Of a DNA stretch of 64,000 nucleotides, positions 22,201-34,132 are shown one piece after another (the stretch's first letter is position 1; each line of letters begins with the position of its first letter). A model generated the notes under the pieces. The model had not been told where the DNA came from, searched no databases, and saw nothing but the letters and a program-made list of their open reading frames with translations. The stretch lies in contig NC_133658.1 in assembly GCF_037893015.1 (NCBI RefSeq), positions 289,607,719 through 289,671,718 of the forward strand, read 5' to 3'. This stretch comes from Macrotis lagotis (taxonomy: Eukaryota > Chordata > Mammalia > Peramelemorphia > Peramelidae). The translations under genes and the position numbers were made by a program.

Positions 22201-22350
22201 TCTACATGTGTATGATTGGGCAGGTATAACTTATATGAAATTACTTGCTATCTTGGGGATTGGGGAGGAAAGGGAGAGAGGGAGAAAGTTTTACAAAAAT
22301 TAATGTTAAAAACTATCTCTACGTGCAAAAATTTTAAAATAACCAAAAAA
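22196..22350 (+). repeat. L1 LINE extreme 3' end
   Basis: 'ACTTGCTATCTTGGGGATTG', 'GGGAGAAAGTTTTACAAAAA', 'AATGTTAAAAACTATCTCTA'. Only the last 150 bp of an L1, ending about 75 bp from the next LAMC3 exon. Confidence 0.75.
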
Positions 22351-22425
22351 AATACACATGTAACTGGTTATAGGGATACCACCAACCTTGAGGAAATTAA
22401 GTGGATTTTGAGAGTGGTAACTTAC

Positions 22426-22572
22426 CCACTCAACTTTCTCCATCTCCCTCCTTCGTTCCTTAGATACTGTCACTTGCCTGGAGATGTCTCGAAGGGTTCC
22501 TTGTGCTTGGTTGGCAAGTTTGACGGCTTTTCGGTATTCCTGTTTACTTTCCCTCAGCAAGGCTTTGGAACG
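22426..22572 (-). CDS. LAMC3: LAMC3 coding exon (coiled coil)
   Basis: 147 nt, 49 codons, phase 0 to 0. Starts RSKALLRESKQEYRKAVKLA and ends SKERRREMEKVEW (human: LAKALLRERKQAHRRASRLT ... ARRQELEEAE). Acceptor TTCCTTCAG; donor GTAAGT (strong). The upstream intron (22573-23094) holds a diverged MIR-like SINE at about 22735-22850. Confidence 0.95.
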
Positions 22573-23094
22573 CTGAAGGAAGAATATAGGAAAATATAAA
22601 GAGTAACCTGAGTAAGTTACCACCATTTGATGGATAGTGATTATTTATTAGAACAATGCCCAGAAACCCAAAGCACTACCTGAACAAGATCTCACTTAGT
22701 TGTACCAATGTAAGAATGATGAGAGGGCAGTATTGTGTAGAGAGGTAGCCTTGGAGTCAGGAAGATCTGGGTTCAAGTCCCATCTCTAACACATTTTGGT
22801 TCTGTGACTTGGGACTGATTTACTTAACTTTCCAGTCTAAATCTATGAATCCAGAATGAATAGCACTCCCAATCCATGGCTCTTTCCACAACAGCACTTT
22901 GCCCAACCAAAGACTTTTCATGGATACCAAATATTGTTACTTACAGAATGGTTGGCACAATTTGGGGGAAGAAGCTCTTATCAGAATTGAGTCCCAACTT
23001 GAAGTAGGAAGGTTGAGTCTGATTCAACCCAATCCCCTTCTACTGTTTTTTGGTGAGAAGAGAAACAGCTCAATGAACAATTGACTCTTCTGAC

Positions 23095-23294
23095 CTTTGT
23101 ACTCTCTTTAGCCAATAGCTCAGCTTCCTTGGCCTTTTTCTTAGCTGTGGCAGAGACAGAAGCGGCATTTCCCAGCATTCTTTCTGCTTGCTTAGTTTTC
23201 TTCTGGGTGTCACTAATGAGTCTGTCTTGGATGGTCCTTGCCTTTCTCCTTAGAACTGCCTGGTCCTTTGGCTGTGGAAATGTTTTTCTCATTT
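23095..23294 (-). CDS. LAMC3: LAMC3 coding exon (coiled coil)
   Basis: 200 nt, phase 1 to 0. Contains FPQPKDQAVLRRKARTIQDR and KKTKQAERMLGNAA, almost identical to human gamma-3 (FPRPKDQAALQRKA and KKTKQAERMLGNAA), and ends AELLAKESTK. This is the most diagnostic exon for gamma-3. Donor GTCAGA is weaker than the others. Acceptor TTTTTTTGTAG. Confidence 0.96.
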
Positions 23295-23409
23295 CTACAA
23301 AAAAACAGTGGGACAGATAATACCCTTAGAACTTTTGACTTCAGATATCACTTGTTCATTCACTCACTCACTCACCCACTCCTTCATTTATTCATTCTTT
23401 CAACTAAAG

Positions 23410-23650
23410 TATCATTGGATAGCAGAAGGAGTCTTGATGCTAGAGTAGGAAGATCTGGTTTCAAATCCAGCTTCAGACACTTATTAGTTGTGTGACCCTG
23501 GGCAAGTCACTTAAAAGCTATTTATTTACTTCAGTTTCTTTATCTGTAAAATGAGGGTAATAATACTTGTCCTCCCTTCCTTTCAGAGTTTTTGTGAGGA
23601 AAGTACTTTACAAACCTTAGAGAACTATATAAATATGAACTATTATTATT
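23410..23650 (+). repeat. MIR-type/MAR SINE with ancient tail
   Basis: 'GAAGATCTGGTTTCAAATCC', 'GGGCAAGTCACTTAAAAGCT', 'TTTATCTGTAAAATGAGGGT', then 'TACTTTACAAACCTTAGAGA'. Confidence 0.65.
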
Positions 23651-23971
23651 TTTTCCATTAAAAAACCCTTTATATTCAATCCATGTTGATTTGAAAACAC
23701 AGAAATAAGGTGAGGGGGAAAAAAACCCAAGGAGACAAATAAAATCATAGTGTCTCCCAATAGTTCTCAGCTTTCCCAAGAATATAGTGATAGGAGGTGT
23801 ATAAGACCTTTACATTATCTATTGTGTAATCTAGTTAAAGGGATAAAACTCATGTCTTCTTGAAGGTGTAAGGCATAAGGGATAGAATGGGGAAGGTGAA
23901 TTTCTATGAACATACCTATTGCATATTGTGCTGAGATAAATGTAAAGTTTAAATTGTCCTCAAAAAACTGT

Positions 23972-24140
23972 CTGGGGACAGCTAGGTGGCACAGTGGATA
24001 GAGCACCAGCCCTGGAGTCAGGAGTACCTGAGTTCAAATCTGAACTCAGACAATAATTACCTAGCTGTGTGGCATTGGGCAAGCCACTTAACCCCAATGC
24101 CTTGCAAAAACTAAAAAAAAAAAAAAAAAAGAAAACCCCA
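23972..24140 (+). repeat. SINE, short marsupial tRNA-derived type
   Basis: 'GGGGACAGCTAGGTGGCACA' to 'CAATGCCTTGCAAAAACTA' and a long A tail. Confidence 0.87.
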
Positions 24141-24689
24141 AAAACTTAGTCTGATACCAATAATACATAAAATGACTGCATCAGAAAGTTATAAAAACAT
24201 TCTATGTAAGATTCACAAAAGAAAGTTCATGGTAGGCTTCATGGAGTAGGTGGTTTGGGGGCATTGATTAATTGACAAGTAAGGAGGAATAGAAAGCATT
24301 ATAGTAACATGAGCAAGGCAAGAAGTCATAAGATTATAGGTTGAGTTTGTGGGATCAAGTGTAGTCCATTTTGGTTGGGTTTTAGGATTCATAAAGGGGA
24401 CGAATATTGGAAAAGGCTGGAAAGGTAGAATGGTCTCAGATTGTGGAAGATTTTGAATGGCAGAGAGAGAAGTTTGAAGCTTACTCAACCTTTGAGCAGA
24501 GGAATGTCATGATCAAACAATCACTATATTTACCATTTTATTTGTCATTTTTAAGTTTGAAGTGTGCTTTAAATTTGATCCTCATTTTTGCTTTTCTTTG
24601 TAACACCAGCACTTAGTACAATGCCCAACTTATAGAAGTTGCTTAATAAATGCTTTTGACTTGATCTTGACTTGATCCTTACAAAAACC

Positions 24690-24840
24690 CTGGGATAGTT
24701 GCAATCATCATACCCATTTTACAGGTGAAGAAATTAAAACTTACATATATTAAGTGATCTACTGAGGGTCACACAGCTACTCCCCAAGTTTTCTAGATTC
24801 CAAGACAAATACCCTATCCACTGAACTGTCCAGCTGTCTC
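24690..24840 (-). repeat. MIR-type SINE
   Basis: Reverse core: 'CCCATTTTACAGGTGAAGAA', 'GGGTCACACAGCTACTCCCC', ending in 'CTGAACTGTCCAGCTGTC'. Confidence 0.6.
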
Positions 24841-25049
24841 AAATTTATGGATAAGAGAGAGAGATTATTCTTATAAGGGAAAATCAAACACCAGATACTT
24901 TTTTATCTGCTTGTACTGATCATGCTCAGGATCTGTGTTTGATTTCTCTCAACAAGAGCTATTAGTAAAATAAAAAAAAATTTCCCTTGGAACAAAGTGA
25001 GTTTAGTTCATCCTAGAGCAAATAAATAATAGTAACAACAAAAATAACA

Positions 25050-25470
25050 GTAAGAATTTATATAGCCCTTAAAGGTTTGAAAAGCACATTACAAATTTTA
25101 TTTTACTTTCTCTTAAAGAAAAGCTTTATGGCCTTGGGCAAGCCATTTAACCCTGTTTGCCTTGCAAAAACCTAAAAAAAAAGGTTGGTAAGGAGCAAGC
25201 TAGGTGATGCAGTGGATAGAGTGCTGGCCCTGGAGTCAGGAGGATCTGAGTTCAAATCTGTCCTCAGACACTGAATAATTGCCTAGCTGTGTGACCTTGG
25301 GTAAATCGCCTTAACCCCATTGTCTTAAATTAAAAAAAAAAGTTTTAATAAAGGTAGCTCCATTTTATAGATGAGGATACTGAGGCAGTAAGAGATTAAG
25401 TGATGTGTCCTGTATCACATAGTAGGAAGTATCTAAAACTGGATTTGAACTCTATAAGCAAATATCTACT
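25050..25470. repeat. MIR fragment interrupted by SINEs
   Basis: A reverse MIR (25050-25110 and 25346-25460, 'CCATTTTATAGATGAGGATA') is split by a SINE tail (25120-25182) and by a full short SINE on the plus strand at 25195-25345 ('AGCTAGGTGATGCAGTGGAT' to 'CCCATTGTCTTAAATT'). Confidence 0.7.
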
Positions 25471-26019
25471 AGTAGTAGAGGGAGACCCTAGAAGCAAACT
25501 AAAAATTCAGAAGTTGAAGCTTGGAATGGTATTCTTCAAGAAAAAAGCTTACCTCTTCCTAGAAAATGCACTTGGAAGTAATTATAACTGACATTTAAAG
25601 AGCACTTCATGGTTTACATAGAATTTCATATCATTTATCTAATTTAATCTCCTGTCTAAAATAAGTCCTAAAAGTGTTACTACTTTCCCAACCTTCATAA
25701 TCTTGGTTCCTTCCTTCCAAGATTTATCCTGTATTTATCCCTGATTTATTCTGTATATGTCTTTGTAAAGAGTTGTTTGCATGTTGCCTCTTCCAATAGA
25801 CTGAGAGAGCTGGAGAACTCTTTTTTTTTTTTTTACATTTCTTTGTATTCCTTGAATACCACAGTTCTTGGAATAAAACAAATGATAATTTATCAGAAAC
25901 TTAATTAATTTTAAATACATTTAAGAATTCAAAAGAATAAAAATTTAATAATAAATAAAAATTAAATTAAAGCAAAAACTATTCTAAAATGCTAATTGAC
26001 TAGGCTGTTATAGTCTTTG

Positions 26020-26340
26020 CAGATGAGACAACTGAGCTCAGAAATAACCTTTCTGCATTACTTTTCTTTGACTTATCCATTATTCCATAGTTTTTTTCCC
26101 CCTTTCTTTTAGGTATTTTTGCAAGGCAAATGGGGTTAAGTGGCTTGCTCAAGGCCACACAGCTAGGTAATTTTTAAGTGTCTGAGGTGGGATTTGAACT
26201 CGGGTACTCCTGACTCCAGGGCTGGTGCTCTATCTACTGAGTCATCTAGCTGCCCCCATGATTCCATAGTTAGAAAGTGTCAGGGATGGGATTTGAACTC
26301 AAGTCTTTTGGACTACAAGTTTAGAACTCAACACATTGCA
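26020..26340 (-). repeat. MIR split by a young SINE (26093-26260)
   Basis: The outer MIR reads 'GATGAGACAACTGAGCTCAG' ... 'GGGATTTGAACTCAAGTCTT'. Inside it lies a minus-strand short SINE with a perfect 11-bp target-site duplication, attccatagtt, at 26082-26092 and 26261-26271. Confidence 0.85.
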
Positions 26341-26439
26341 CCATTCTCCTTTTGTGCATTTTATAGTTCCACAAAGGAGAAAAATTTTGTGATATGAAGA
26401 AATCTTAATGTTCTGCCTGAAAGGTTTGCTTTCCCTCCT

Positions 26440-26700
26440 CACCTTCACCTCTTTGTTTCCCTGAATTTCTTCAAAAATTATCACAAATTCTGTCTTCTCT
26501 TAGAGGTCTTTCCTGATTTCTCCAGTTACTAGGGTCTTCCCTCTGATATTACCCTTCTTTAGTTTTTATATATCTTGCAATGTTTCTAGTTATTCTCCAG
26601 TTGGTTTGAGGACAAGGATAGCATTTTTGTCTTTTTTTTTGTTTTTTTGCATCCCTAGACCTTGGCTAAGTGAGCCCACTTAAGAGTTTAATAAATGTTC
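26440..26700 (+). repeat. L2 LINE 3' end
   Basis: 'AGGTCTTTCCTGATTTCTCC', 'GGTTTGAGGACAAGGATAGC', 'TTTAATAAATGTTCCTTTTT': the L2 3' signature in diverged form. 26700-27720 of the same intron shows only a further diverged L2-like tail near 27380-27500. Confidence 0.6.
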
Positions 26701-27740
26701 CTTTTTGTTTCAAACCAAAACAAGAAAACTGAGAAAAGCCTAGTTCTTTTATCTTCAGATCCTGAGGTTCTTCCATGGTGGATTTTATCACAGATTGCAG
26801 AAGTCTGGACCTGGTTTGGCCCCCTTCATTCAATCAGAGGAGTCCCAGAACATCAAAAGGGCTCTGTATACATATGAAAAGTCTGGAATGTGGTTAGGTA
26901 GGAGGGGAAACAATAACAATGCCCCCTGGACTTAATTTTGTTCTCCAGTTTCCCCTTCTCTTCATCCCGTCCCCCTTTCTTTCTTCATTTGCATGGAAGA
27001 GCAAAAGAATTTTAGAAAAGAGAAAGTGGCTTGCCTAGGACTTGTAGAATCCGGGGTAATTTATGTTAATTGTGGTCTCTGGACTAGAATATTTCATCTT
27101 CTTTTGGTCTTAGGCCCCTTCCCAGAATTAAAAAAAAAGATACATAGGCTTACAAAGGAAACCAATTATGTTAAAATATAGTTATCAAAATATTAAAAAA
27201 AACCTCAGGGACCCCACATTAAGAACTTCAGTTAAATAGATGCAAATGAGAGTTTAGTAAAAGGAAATTAAGCATTAAGTTCTTTGGAATTTCCATGCCT
27301 TCCCTCCTATAATAATATGTATTTAATTGTTTTGTATATATTTGCATTCATTCACTTTATATTTATGTTGCACATGGGTGGTCTTGTCTTCCTCACTATA
27401 ATGTAAGTTCTGAGAGAATAGGATTTGTTTCATTCTTGGTTCTTGATTCCCAGAATGTAGCACAAAGTGGGGACTTAAAAAATGCTTTTTGGCTGATTGA
27501 TTCTAAGTGAGAGAGTGTGTGGTTCTTAGAATCCAGGAAATACAGTTCAAAAGCAGATTTAAGATTGAAGCTTACTAGGGAGACCTTGCCACCAGAGGTA
27601 AGGAATCAACTTCTGGAGAGGGAACAGTCTTTCTGTGAGGAAACAGTATTTTTGGGAAGGGTCAGAGAATCATAAAATCATTAATTGAGAAGTAGAAGGA
27701 ACAAAGTCCCTGTAGGTTTTTCTTAGTCCAGCTTATGTCT

Positions 27741-27908
27741 TTTTTTTTTTTTTTTTTTTTTTTAGGTTTTTGCAAGGCGAATAGGGTTAAGTGGCTTGCC
27801 CAAGGCCACACAGCTAGGTAATTATTAAGTGTCTGAGACCGGATTTGAACCCAGGTACTCCTGACTCCAGGGCCAGTGCTTTATCTACTGCACCACCTAG
27901 CCACCCCA
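27741..27908 (-). repeat. SINE, short marsupial tRNA-derived type
   Basis: Long poly-T (about 26), then a near-consensus unit ending in 'CACCTAGCCACCCC'. Target-site duplication agcttatgtct at 27730-27740 and 27909-27919. Confidence 0.92.
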
Positions 27909-28411
27909 AGCTTATGTCTTTATAAAAGAACTGTAGCAGGCAGAGCCAAGATGTAGCAGAAATATAACTGAGCTCCATCCCACAACATCTCCACAAGGCT
28001 CCAGATTAGAAAATACTGCAGACTGAGTTCTGATTGGACTCAGTCAAAAATCACAATGAATTTTTTTCCCAGCCCAGGTTAGCAAGAGGAGACAGATAGT
28101 GGTCTGTATACATTGAACCTGATGGTCATGTGGAATATTACAGTAGAAGAGTTGGACTCTAAGATAAGAAGAGGTCCCAGATCTAGAAAGGTCTGACCTT
28201 GTGTAGGGTGCAGATAGGTGCCAATTAGAAGATCTGCTGCTCACTACCCAGTTCCAGACTATCCCTGAAATCCTGGAATTATACAATATTCAGTATCCCA
28301 AAGAAAGCAGCAGCAGGAACCTAGATAATACAAGCTCAACCTAGAAATTTCCTACAGAAGTTTGTAGAGGCAAAGTTGGTATGTAATCTGGAAGAATAAG
28401 GAAACATAGGG

Positions 28412-28590
28412 GTGGCTAGGTGGCGTAGTGGTAGTGGATAAAGCACCGGCCCTGGAGTCAGGAGTACCTGGGTTCAAATCCCGGCTCAGACACCTAATAA
28501 TTACTTAGCTGTGTGGCCTTGGGCAAGCCACTTAACCCCATTGCCCTGCAAAAACCTAAAAAAACAAACAACAACAACAAAAAAAAAGAA
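28412..28590 (+). repeat. SINE, short marsupial tRNA-derived type
   Basis: 'GGGGTGGCTAGGTGGCGTAG' to 'CATTGCCCTGCAAAAACC' with an A-rich tail; near consensus. Inserted in the older LINE fragment. Confidence 0.9.
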
Positions 28591-29304
28591 TAAGGAAACA
28601 TTAAAAAAATCTTACCATAAAAATCTATTAAGGTGACAGAGGTACTTAAAGACTCAAATAGAAAAAGAAAATGATTCTAAAACATCCTCAAGCAGTCAAG
28701 AAGAAAAACACAGCTTGGGCACAAGTTCAATTCAACAATTGGAGATGAATCAAGAGCTAAGAAAACAGAATTTAAAAATTTTTTTTTGCAGATGAAATGA
28801 GGATGCTATAAGAAAAAACTGGAAAAGAAATTAGTAGTATGGAAGAAAGAATTGGAAAGGGTATTAATAGCTTGGCACAAGAGGTACCAAACCAAACCCA
28901 GGCAACAAACTCTGAAAATTAGAATGGACCAAACAGAAGCTAATGGTTCCATGAGAGAAGAAAAAATATTAAAGTCAAAAGGCTAAAAAAAGAAAAATCA
29001 AATTATCCCATAATAAAAACAACATACTTGGAAAACAGATGGAGGAGAGATAATTCAAGAATCTTTGAATTACTGGAAAATCATGACCAAAAAAAGAGCC
29101 TAGACATTATTTTTCAAGAAAATATGTAAGAAAAACTGCCCAGATCTCTTAGAAATACACAGCAAAGGAGAAATTGAAAGACTCCATTGGTCATTTCCCA
29201 AAATGAAACTCCAAAATGAAAATTCCCAGAAATATTATAGTCAAAATCCATGGCTTCAAAGTAAAAAAAAAAATACTGCAAACATCCATAAAGAAAGAAT
29301 TCAA

Positions 29305-29809
29305 TATTAGAAACCAGGAGGGATGAGAATTCAGGGAAGCCTGGAGGGATTTGTATGAACTGATGCTGAGTGAGATGAGCAGAACCAGAAAAACACTGTA
29401 CACCCTAACAGCAACATGGGGGCAATGATCAACCTTGATGGATTCACTCATTCCATCAGACCCTCAATCAGGGACAATTTGGGGCTATCTACAATGGAGA
29501 ATAGCATCTGTATCCAGAGAAAGAACTGTGGAGTTTGAACAAAGACCAAGGACTATTACCTTTAATTTAGAAAAAAAAAACAAACCTGATATCTTATTGT
29601 CTGATCTTGCTGTCTTTTATACTTTATGTTTCTTCCTTAAAGATATGATTTCTCTCTCATCACATTCAATTTGGATCAATGTATACCATGGAAACAATGT
29701 AAAGACTGGTAAATTACCTTCTGTGGGGGGTGGGGGAGGGAAGTAAGATTAGGGGGAAAATTGTAAAACTCAAAATAAATAAAATCTTTATAATAAAAAA
29801 AAGAATTCA
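29305..29809 (+). repeat. L1 LINE 3' end, 5'-truncated
   Basis: 'GATGCTGAGTGAGATGAGCA', 'CCAGAGAAAGAACTGTGGAG', G-rich run, 'GTAAAACTCAAAATAAATAA' and a poly-A end. Flanked by an 11-bp target-site duplication, aaagaattcaa, at 29294-29304 and 29810-29820. Confidence 0.88.
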
Positions 29810-30030
29810 AATATCCAGGAGTTACGTGATTTAGCAATCATCCCTATAAAAGAGCTTGGGATATGATATTATATTGCAGGCAAAGGATATAGCCTTATAG
29901 CCACGCATAACTTACCCAGAAAAACTGAGTATAAAACTACAGAGAAAGAAATAAACCTTTAATGAAACAAAAGACTTGCAAGCACTCTTGATAAAAAATA
30001 TCAGAGTTGAGTAGAAAATCAAGAAACATA

Positions 30031-30178
30031 TGGGGGCAGTTAGATGGTGCAGTGGATAGAGCACTGGCCCTGGAGTCAGGAGTACCTGAGTTCAAATTTG
30101 ACCTCAGACACTTAATAATGACCTAGCTTTGTGGCCTTGGGCAAGCCACTTAACCCCATTGCCAAAAAAAAAAAAATA
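30031..30178 (+). repeat. SINE, short marsupial tRNA-derived type
   Basis: 'GGGGGCAGTTAGATGGTGCA' to 'TTAACCCCATTGCC' and an A tail. Confidence 0.88.
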
Positions 30179-30340
30179 TGGAAAAAGTAAGCATGAACCA
30201 GCAATTGTAAGGGACTAAACATTCTTCTAATATGGGGAGATGATATATGATATATGCCCTCTAAAACTCTACAGTTAGGGGTCAAAGAAGTCTAATTAAA
30301 GAACCTCAGAGTAGTTCTATTGGACCTTGAGATCTTGGTG

Positions 30341-30497
30341 TTTTTTTTTTTTTTTTTTTAGGTTTTTGCAAGGCAATGGGGTTAAGTGGCTTGCTCAAGG
30401 CCACACAGCTATTAAGTGTCTGAGGCCACATTTGAACTCAGGTACTTCTGACTCCCAAGGCTGGTACTCTATCCACTGCAACACCTAGCTGCCCCGA
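30341..30497 (-). repeat. SINE, short marsupial tRNA-derived type
   Basis: Poly-T, 'GGCAATGGGGTTAAGTGGCT', ending in 'CAACACCTAGCTGCCCC'. It faces the plus-strand copy 160 bp to the left. Confidence 0.9.
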
Positions 30498-31104
30498 CCT
30501 TGATGATCTTAAAAGGAAAATGGAAAGAGACATGAAGAGGTAAGTGCAGAACCAATTCTAAGATCATGAGGGCTGAGTATTAAATTTTAAATATGAATAG
30601 CTACAGATTGGAAATGGTTAAATGCTATAAATCAGGATTTGATTTATTATTTTGTTAATTTCTAGAATTAAGAAAGTAATACTGAAATAATAATTCATAT
30701 TAAATTTTAAAGTGTATGATATGTCCATTTTTAAAAATGATTCAGTCGTTAAACATTTACCAGTCAGACCATAAAGAAGAGGAATACAGTAGGGGAAAAA
30801 TGAGGAGGAAGGATGAGGAAAATTATCTTACATAATCGGTATAGCCAAGGAGGGAGGATCAGAGGGAGTGGGCAACATTTAAAGTTCACTCTCATGGAAA
30901 CTAGGAGAATATACACACATACATATGGATTGGTACAGAAATACATTTCACTCAACAGGGAAATAGGGAGAAGGGAAAAGGGAGAGGAAGCAATAAGGGG
31001 TAGGGTAGATTAAGAGAGGTACTATTTTTGAGCAAATTAATCCTTAAGTAGAGACATACAGTCAATCAATAAACATTTATTAAGTCCCTTTTATATGCCA
31101 GGCT

Positions 31105-31365
31105 TGGGCAGCTATATGGTGCAGTGGATAGAGAGCCAGATCTGGAGTCAAGAAGACTTAACTTCTCAAGTTCAAATCCAGACTCAGAAACTTGCTAGCT
31201 GTGTGATCCTGGGCAAGTCACTTTACCCATTTACCCCAGTTTCCTCAATGTAAAATGAGCTAGAAAAGGAAAAGGCAAACCATTCCAGTATCCTTGTGAA
31301 GAAAATCCCTAATAAGATCACTTAGAGTAGGACACCACTGAAGAATGACTCAAGACAACAAATGT
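31105..31365 (+). repeat. SINE, long marsupial type (MAR1-like), inside an ancient repeat
   Basis: 'GGTGCAGTGGATAGAGAGCC', 'GTTTCCTCAATGTAAAATGA', 'AAAAGGCAAACCATTCCAGT' and a degraded 'TCAAGACAACAAATG' end. The flanks ('TTTATATGCCAGGC' before, 'GGATATACAAAGAGAGGCAA' after) are two halves of one ancient repeat. Confidence 0.75.
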
Positions 31366-31429
31366 GGCAGGAATTGGATATACAAAGAGAGGCAAAAGAC
31401 AGGTCCTGCCTCAAGGAGCTTACACAAAA

Positions 31430-31920
31430 AGATTTTATAGCAGCTCTTTTTGTGATGGCAGAAGATTAGAAACAGGGTAATTGGGTAATAGCAGAACAAG
31501 ATATGATATATGAATATGAGAGGATGCTATTATGCTTTAAATTGAGGGAGGTGACAGAATCAGAAATTTGGAGAGATTTGTAGGAACTGATACAGGGTGA
31601 AGCAAGCCTCATCAGGGGAACAATGTGTACAATGACAACAATATTGTAAAGATTCTGAAAGGCTTAGGAAGTCTTTTCAACACAATGATCAATTATGATT
31701 TCAGAGGACTCATGCTGAAATATGCTGCCTATCTCCTGCCAGAAAGATGAAAGACTAAGAACACAGTTTGAGACACAATCACTATGGGAATTTGTTTTGC
31801 TTGACTATACATGTTTGCAACAGGGATTTTGTTTTTCTTTCTCAGTGTTGGATGGAAAACATTATTGAAAAAAGTAATTAAAGTAAAAAAGTAATTAAAA
31901 GAAATACTAAAAAAAAAAGA
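31430..31920 (+). repeat. L1 LINE 3' end, diverged
   Basis: 'ATAGCAGCTCTTTTTGTGAT', 'GAGAGATTTGTAGGAACTGA', 'GTGTTGGATGGAAAACATTA', A-rich end. No target-site duplication was found. 31920-32975 of this intron shows nothing I recognise. Confidence 0.7.
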
Positions 31921-32975
31921 ATTATAGCAGAAGTCTTAGTCTTTAAGCTAAAAGAGACAAGGTGGAATCATTTTCCCTGTAAAGAAGAGATATCAAGAAC
32001 CTTAGGTCCAGGAAATCTTGCTTGGTAGTAACCAACAGGAACCATGGAATTTTTGGAAATACTCTGAACAGTATTCAACTGTGACAAGCAGGGAGCAATA
32101 CCTGGCAGAGACTGGTCAGAAAGTACAGGTCTAGCAGAGATGACATTTTTTGTATATGAAATTCAGAGAATGAAATCAGAGTAAGCAATACAGTGATACT
32201 GCCAGAAGATGGGGGGCGGGGGAGACATTTAGCAGTGCCACAGGTTCCTTTACCAGATTGCTCCTGGCCACATGCATTACTTATATGCATGCTCCTCATT
32301 GTATGAATTCTGAAAATGAAAAAAGTAAGCATGAACTAGCAATTGTAAGGGACTAAACATATATAGATTGTTCTTTCCTTATGTGAGTTCCTTTCCATAT
32401 ATACTCCTAATGTGTATCCACTCTTCTCCCTGATGATTTTGGGTATTTATTATAGAGAGTGTCCCAGGCTTAAAGAGAAAATATTTTTATTGCTACTCTC
32501 CTTGTTATGTTATTTCATTAAATGTCTTTACTTAGAGCCAGTTATGTCCTTTAGTTGACTAGCAAAGGTATGATTTTGAGCTGCTTTGGAGTTGTACCTT
32601 TGTTTGAGAGACTATGCAAGTAGGGAAGGGTATGGTCCTTCAGCATATTATATTCTTAATGTATGGAAGGGAGATCTTCCCTTGAGGAGAGGTTTTCTCC
32701 GGAAACTTCTTCCCCAAGGAAGGAGAAGCTGAGTCAGTTGCCTAGTTCTAATAGGTACAGGTTGTTGGCTTCTTATTCCAGACCTATTGTGGTCCTTTGC
32801 TCATGTATCAGGTCCTTTCCTGTTTACAGATCATTTTTCTCATCTTCAGATCTACTCTTAATGTGCTCAGAGCCAGAGGGAGCAGCTTGGAAAAAGACCA
32901 GAATGGATAAGAACCTAGATGAAAGAACTAGGTGTCCCCTAGTGAAGGAGCTCTTATCTCAGAGGGTAGCTGTAC

Positions 32976-33078
32976 CTTCCAGATCAGTCAGCAGAGTCTT
33001 GGAATCACTGACCATGACTCTGGCTTTGGCAATAGAGGAGGTGGCCAGGGTGAGGGCAGCATCAGCTCCATCTCGCAT
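32976..33078 (-). CDS. LAMC3: LAMC3 coding exon (coiled coil)
   Basis: 103 nt, phase 0 to 1. Encodes MRDGADAALTLATSSIAKAR and VMVSDSKTLLTDLE (human: ARAALTQASSSVQAAT and TLLADLE). Acceptor TCTCCACAG; donor GTACAG. The downstream intron (23295-32975, 9.7 kb) is the largest in this part of LAMC3 and is mostly LINE and SINE sequence. Confidence 0.93.
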
Positions 33079-33311
33079 CTGTGGAGAAAGGAGTCAAAGG
33101 GTAAGAACATTTCATCAAATCACATCTTGTTAAATCGTTGTCTGATGTCAGACCACAGACAGACAACCAAGAGGAACCCTAGATCTTCTCCCAGAAAGAA
33201 ACAGAATGGTGCCATAGAAAAACCTCAAAGGCCCTGTAAAAGATAGGAAAATGTAATGGCTAATCTCAGTTCCAGAGGATCCCTACTCCTCTCATTAGAG
33301 ATAGAGAGGTA

Positions 33312-33470
33312 GGCCAGCTAGGTGGTACATGGATAGAGCATCAGTCCTGGATTCAGGAGGACCTGAGTTCAAATCTACCTCAGTCACTTGATAATAATCA
33401 CTTAGCTGTGTGACTCTGTGCAAGTCGCTTAACCCCATTGCCTTGTAAAAACCCCTAAATAAATAAATAA
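33312..33470 (+). repeat. SINE, short marsupial tRNA-derived type
   Basis: 'CCAGCTAGGTGGTACATGGA' to 'CATTGCCTTGTAAAAACC' with an (AAAT)n tail. Confidence 0.87.
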
Positions 33471-33664
33471 ACTAGAGATAGAGAGATAGTAGCCTGTGGA
33501 TGAGGAATGAGGAAACCATATCTTGTGTGTGTGCTACTATGTGTTTGTTCCACTTATCTTAATTTTTTTTTAATTCCAAAGGAAGACTCTGTGGAGTTGT
33601 AGGGGTACCATGAAGTCACTACAGTGTAAAAAAACACCATAAAATATTAAAGAATAAATAATCA

Positions 33665-33830
33665 TGGAGTCAGATAACCTTGGTCCTAGTAATAATTCTA
33701 GCACTAATTCTCTGTGTGACCCTGGGCACTTTATCTTGCTGAACCTCAGTTTCCTTAACTGTAAAATGAGGGAGCTTAATTTTAGGTCCCCTAGGGTCTT
33801 CTCAACTTTGATGTTCTGTGTTCTTCCAAC
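33665..33830 (+). repeat. MIR-type SINE
   Basis: 'CTGTGTGACCCTGGGCACTT', 'CAGTTTCCTTAACTGTAAAA', 'CTAGGGTCTTCTCAACTTTG'. Confidence 0.65.
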
Positions 33831-33982
33831 TTTAACTTAAAATTTTTTCCCTTACTTTTATCCTTTAATGATTCTGTAAAAATAATGACTTCCTTTTTGT
33901 CTTCTTCCTTGGTAGTCCCCTGAAGTGATATAAAATCTCCTGGCTTTCAGGACCAGGGTGAAGGGATTGGAAAGGACCTCAC

Positions 33983-34132
33983 CTGCTCAAAGGGTTGGAT
34001 CTTCTGGAACTCTTCCTGGGAAGTGGTCAAGAGAACCTGGGCTGCTTTAGTGAACACATGCTCCCTAGAAGCCACTGTCTTTTCTAAATCCTGTCGTTTT
34101 TCGTCCAGGTCCCTGGCCAGGTGTGTGAAAGA
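33983..34132 (-). CDS. LAMC3: LAMC3 coding exon (coiled coil)
   Basis: 150 nt, 50 codons, phase 0 to 0. SFTHLARDLDEKRQDLEKTV then ASREHVFTKAAQ, ending QPFEQ (human: LKAKALEKTVASWQHMATEAA). Acceptor CTTCCTCCAG; donor GTGAGG. Confidence 0.94.

Larger units (their letters stand above)
27943..30010 (+). repeat. L1/HAL1-type LINE fragment with two later insertions
   Basis: Begins with 'GGCAGAGCCAAGATGTAGCA', the typical start of marsupial L1/HAL1 elements. It continues into degraded ORF1-like sequence (a frame reading RDNSRIFELLENHDQKKSL near 29055-29105). A plus-strand SINE is inserted at 28412-28590, and an L1 3' end at 29305-29809. No intact frame. HAL1 (ORF1-only) is my best guess because nothing resembling a reverse transcriptase lies between the ORF1-like part and the end. 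Confidence 0.55.

Noticed and set aside
32663-33133. 156-residue plus-strand frame
   Set aside because: Antisense shadow over the LAMC3 exon at 32976-33078. The minus strand carries the conserved protein with splice sites.
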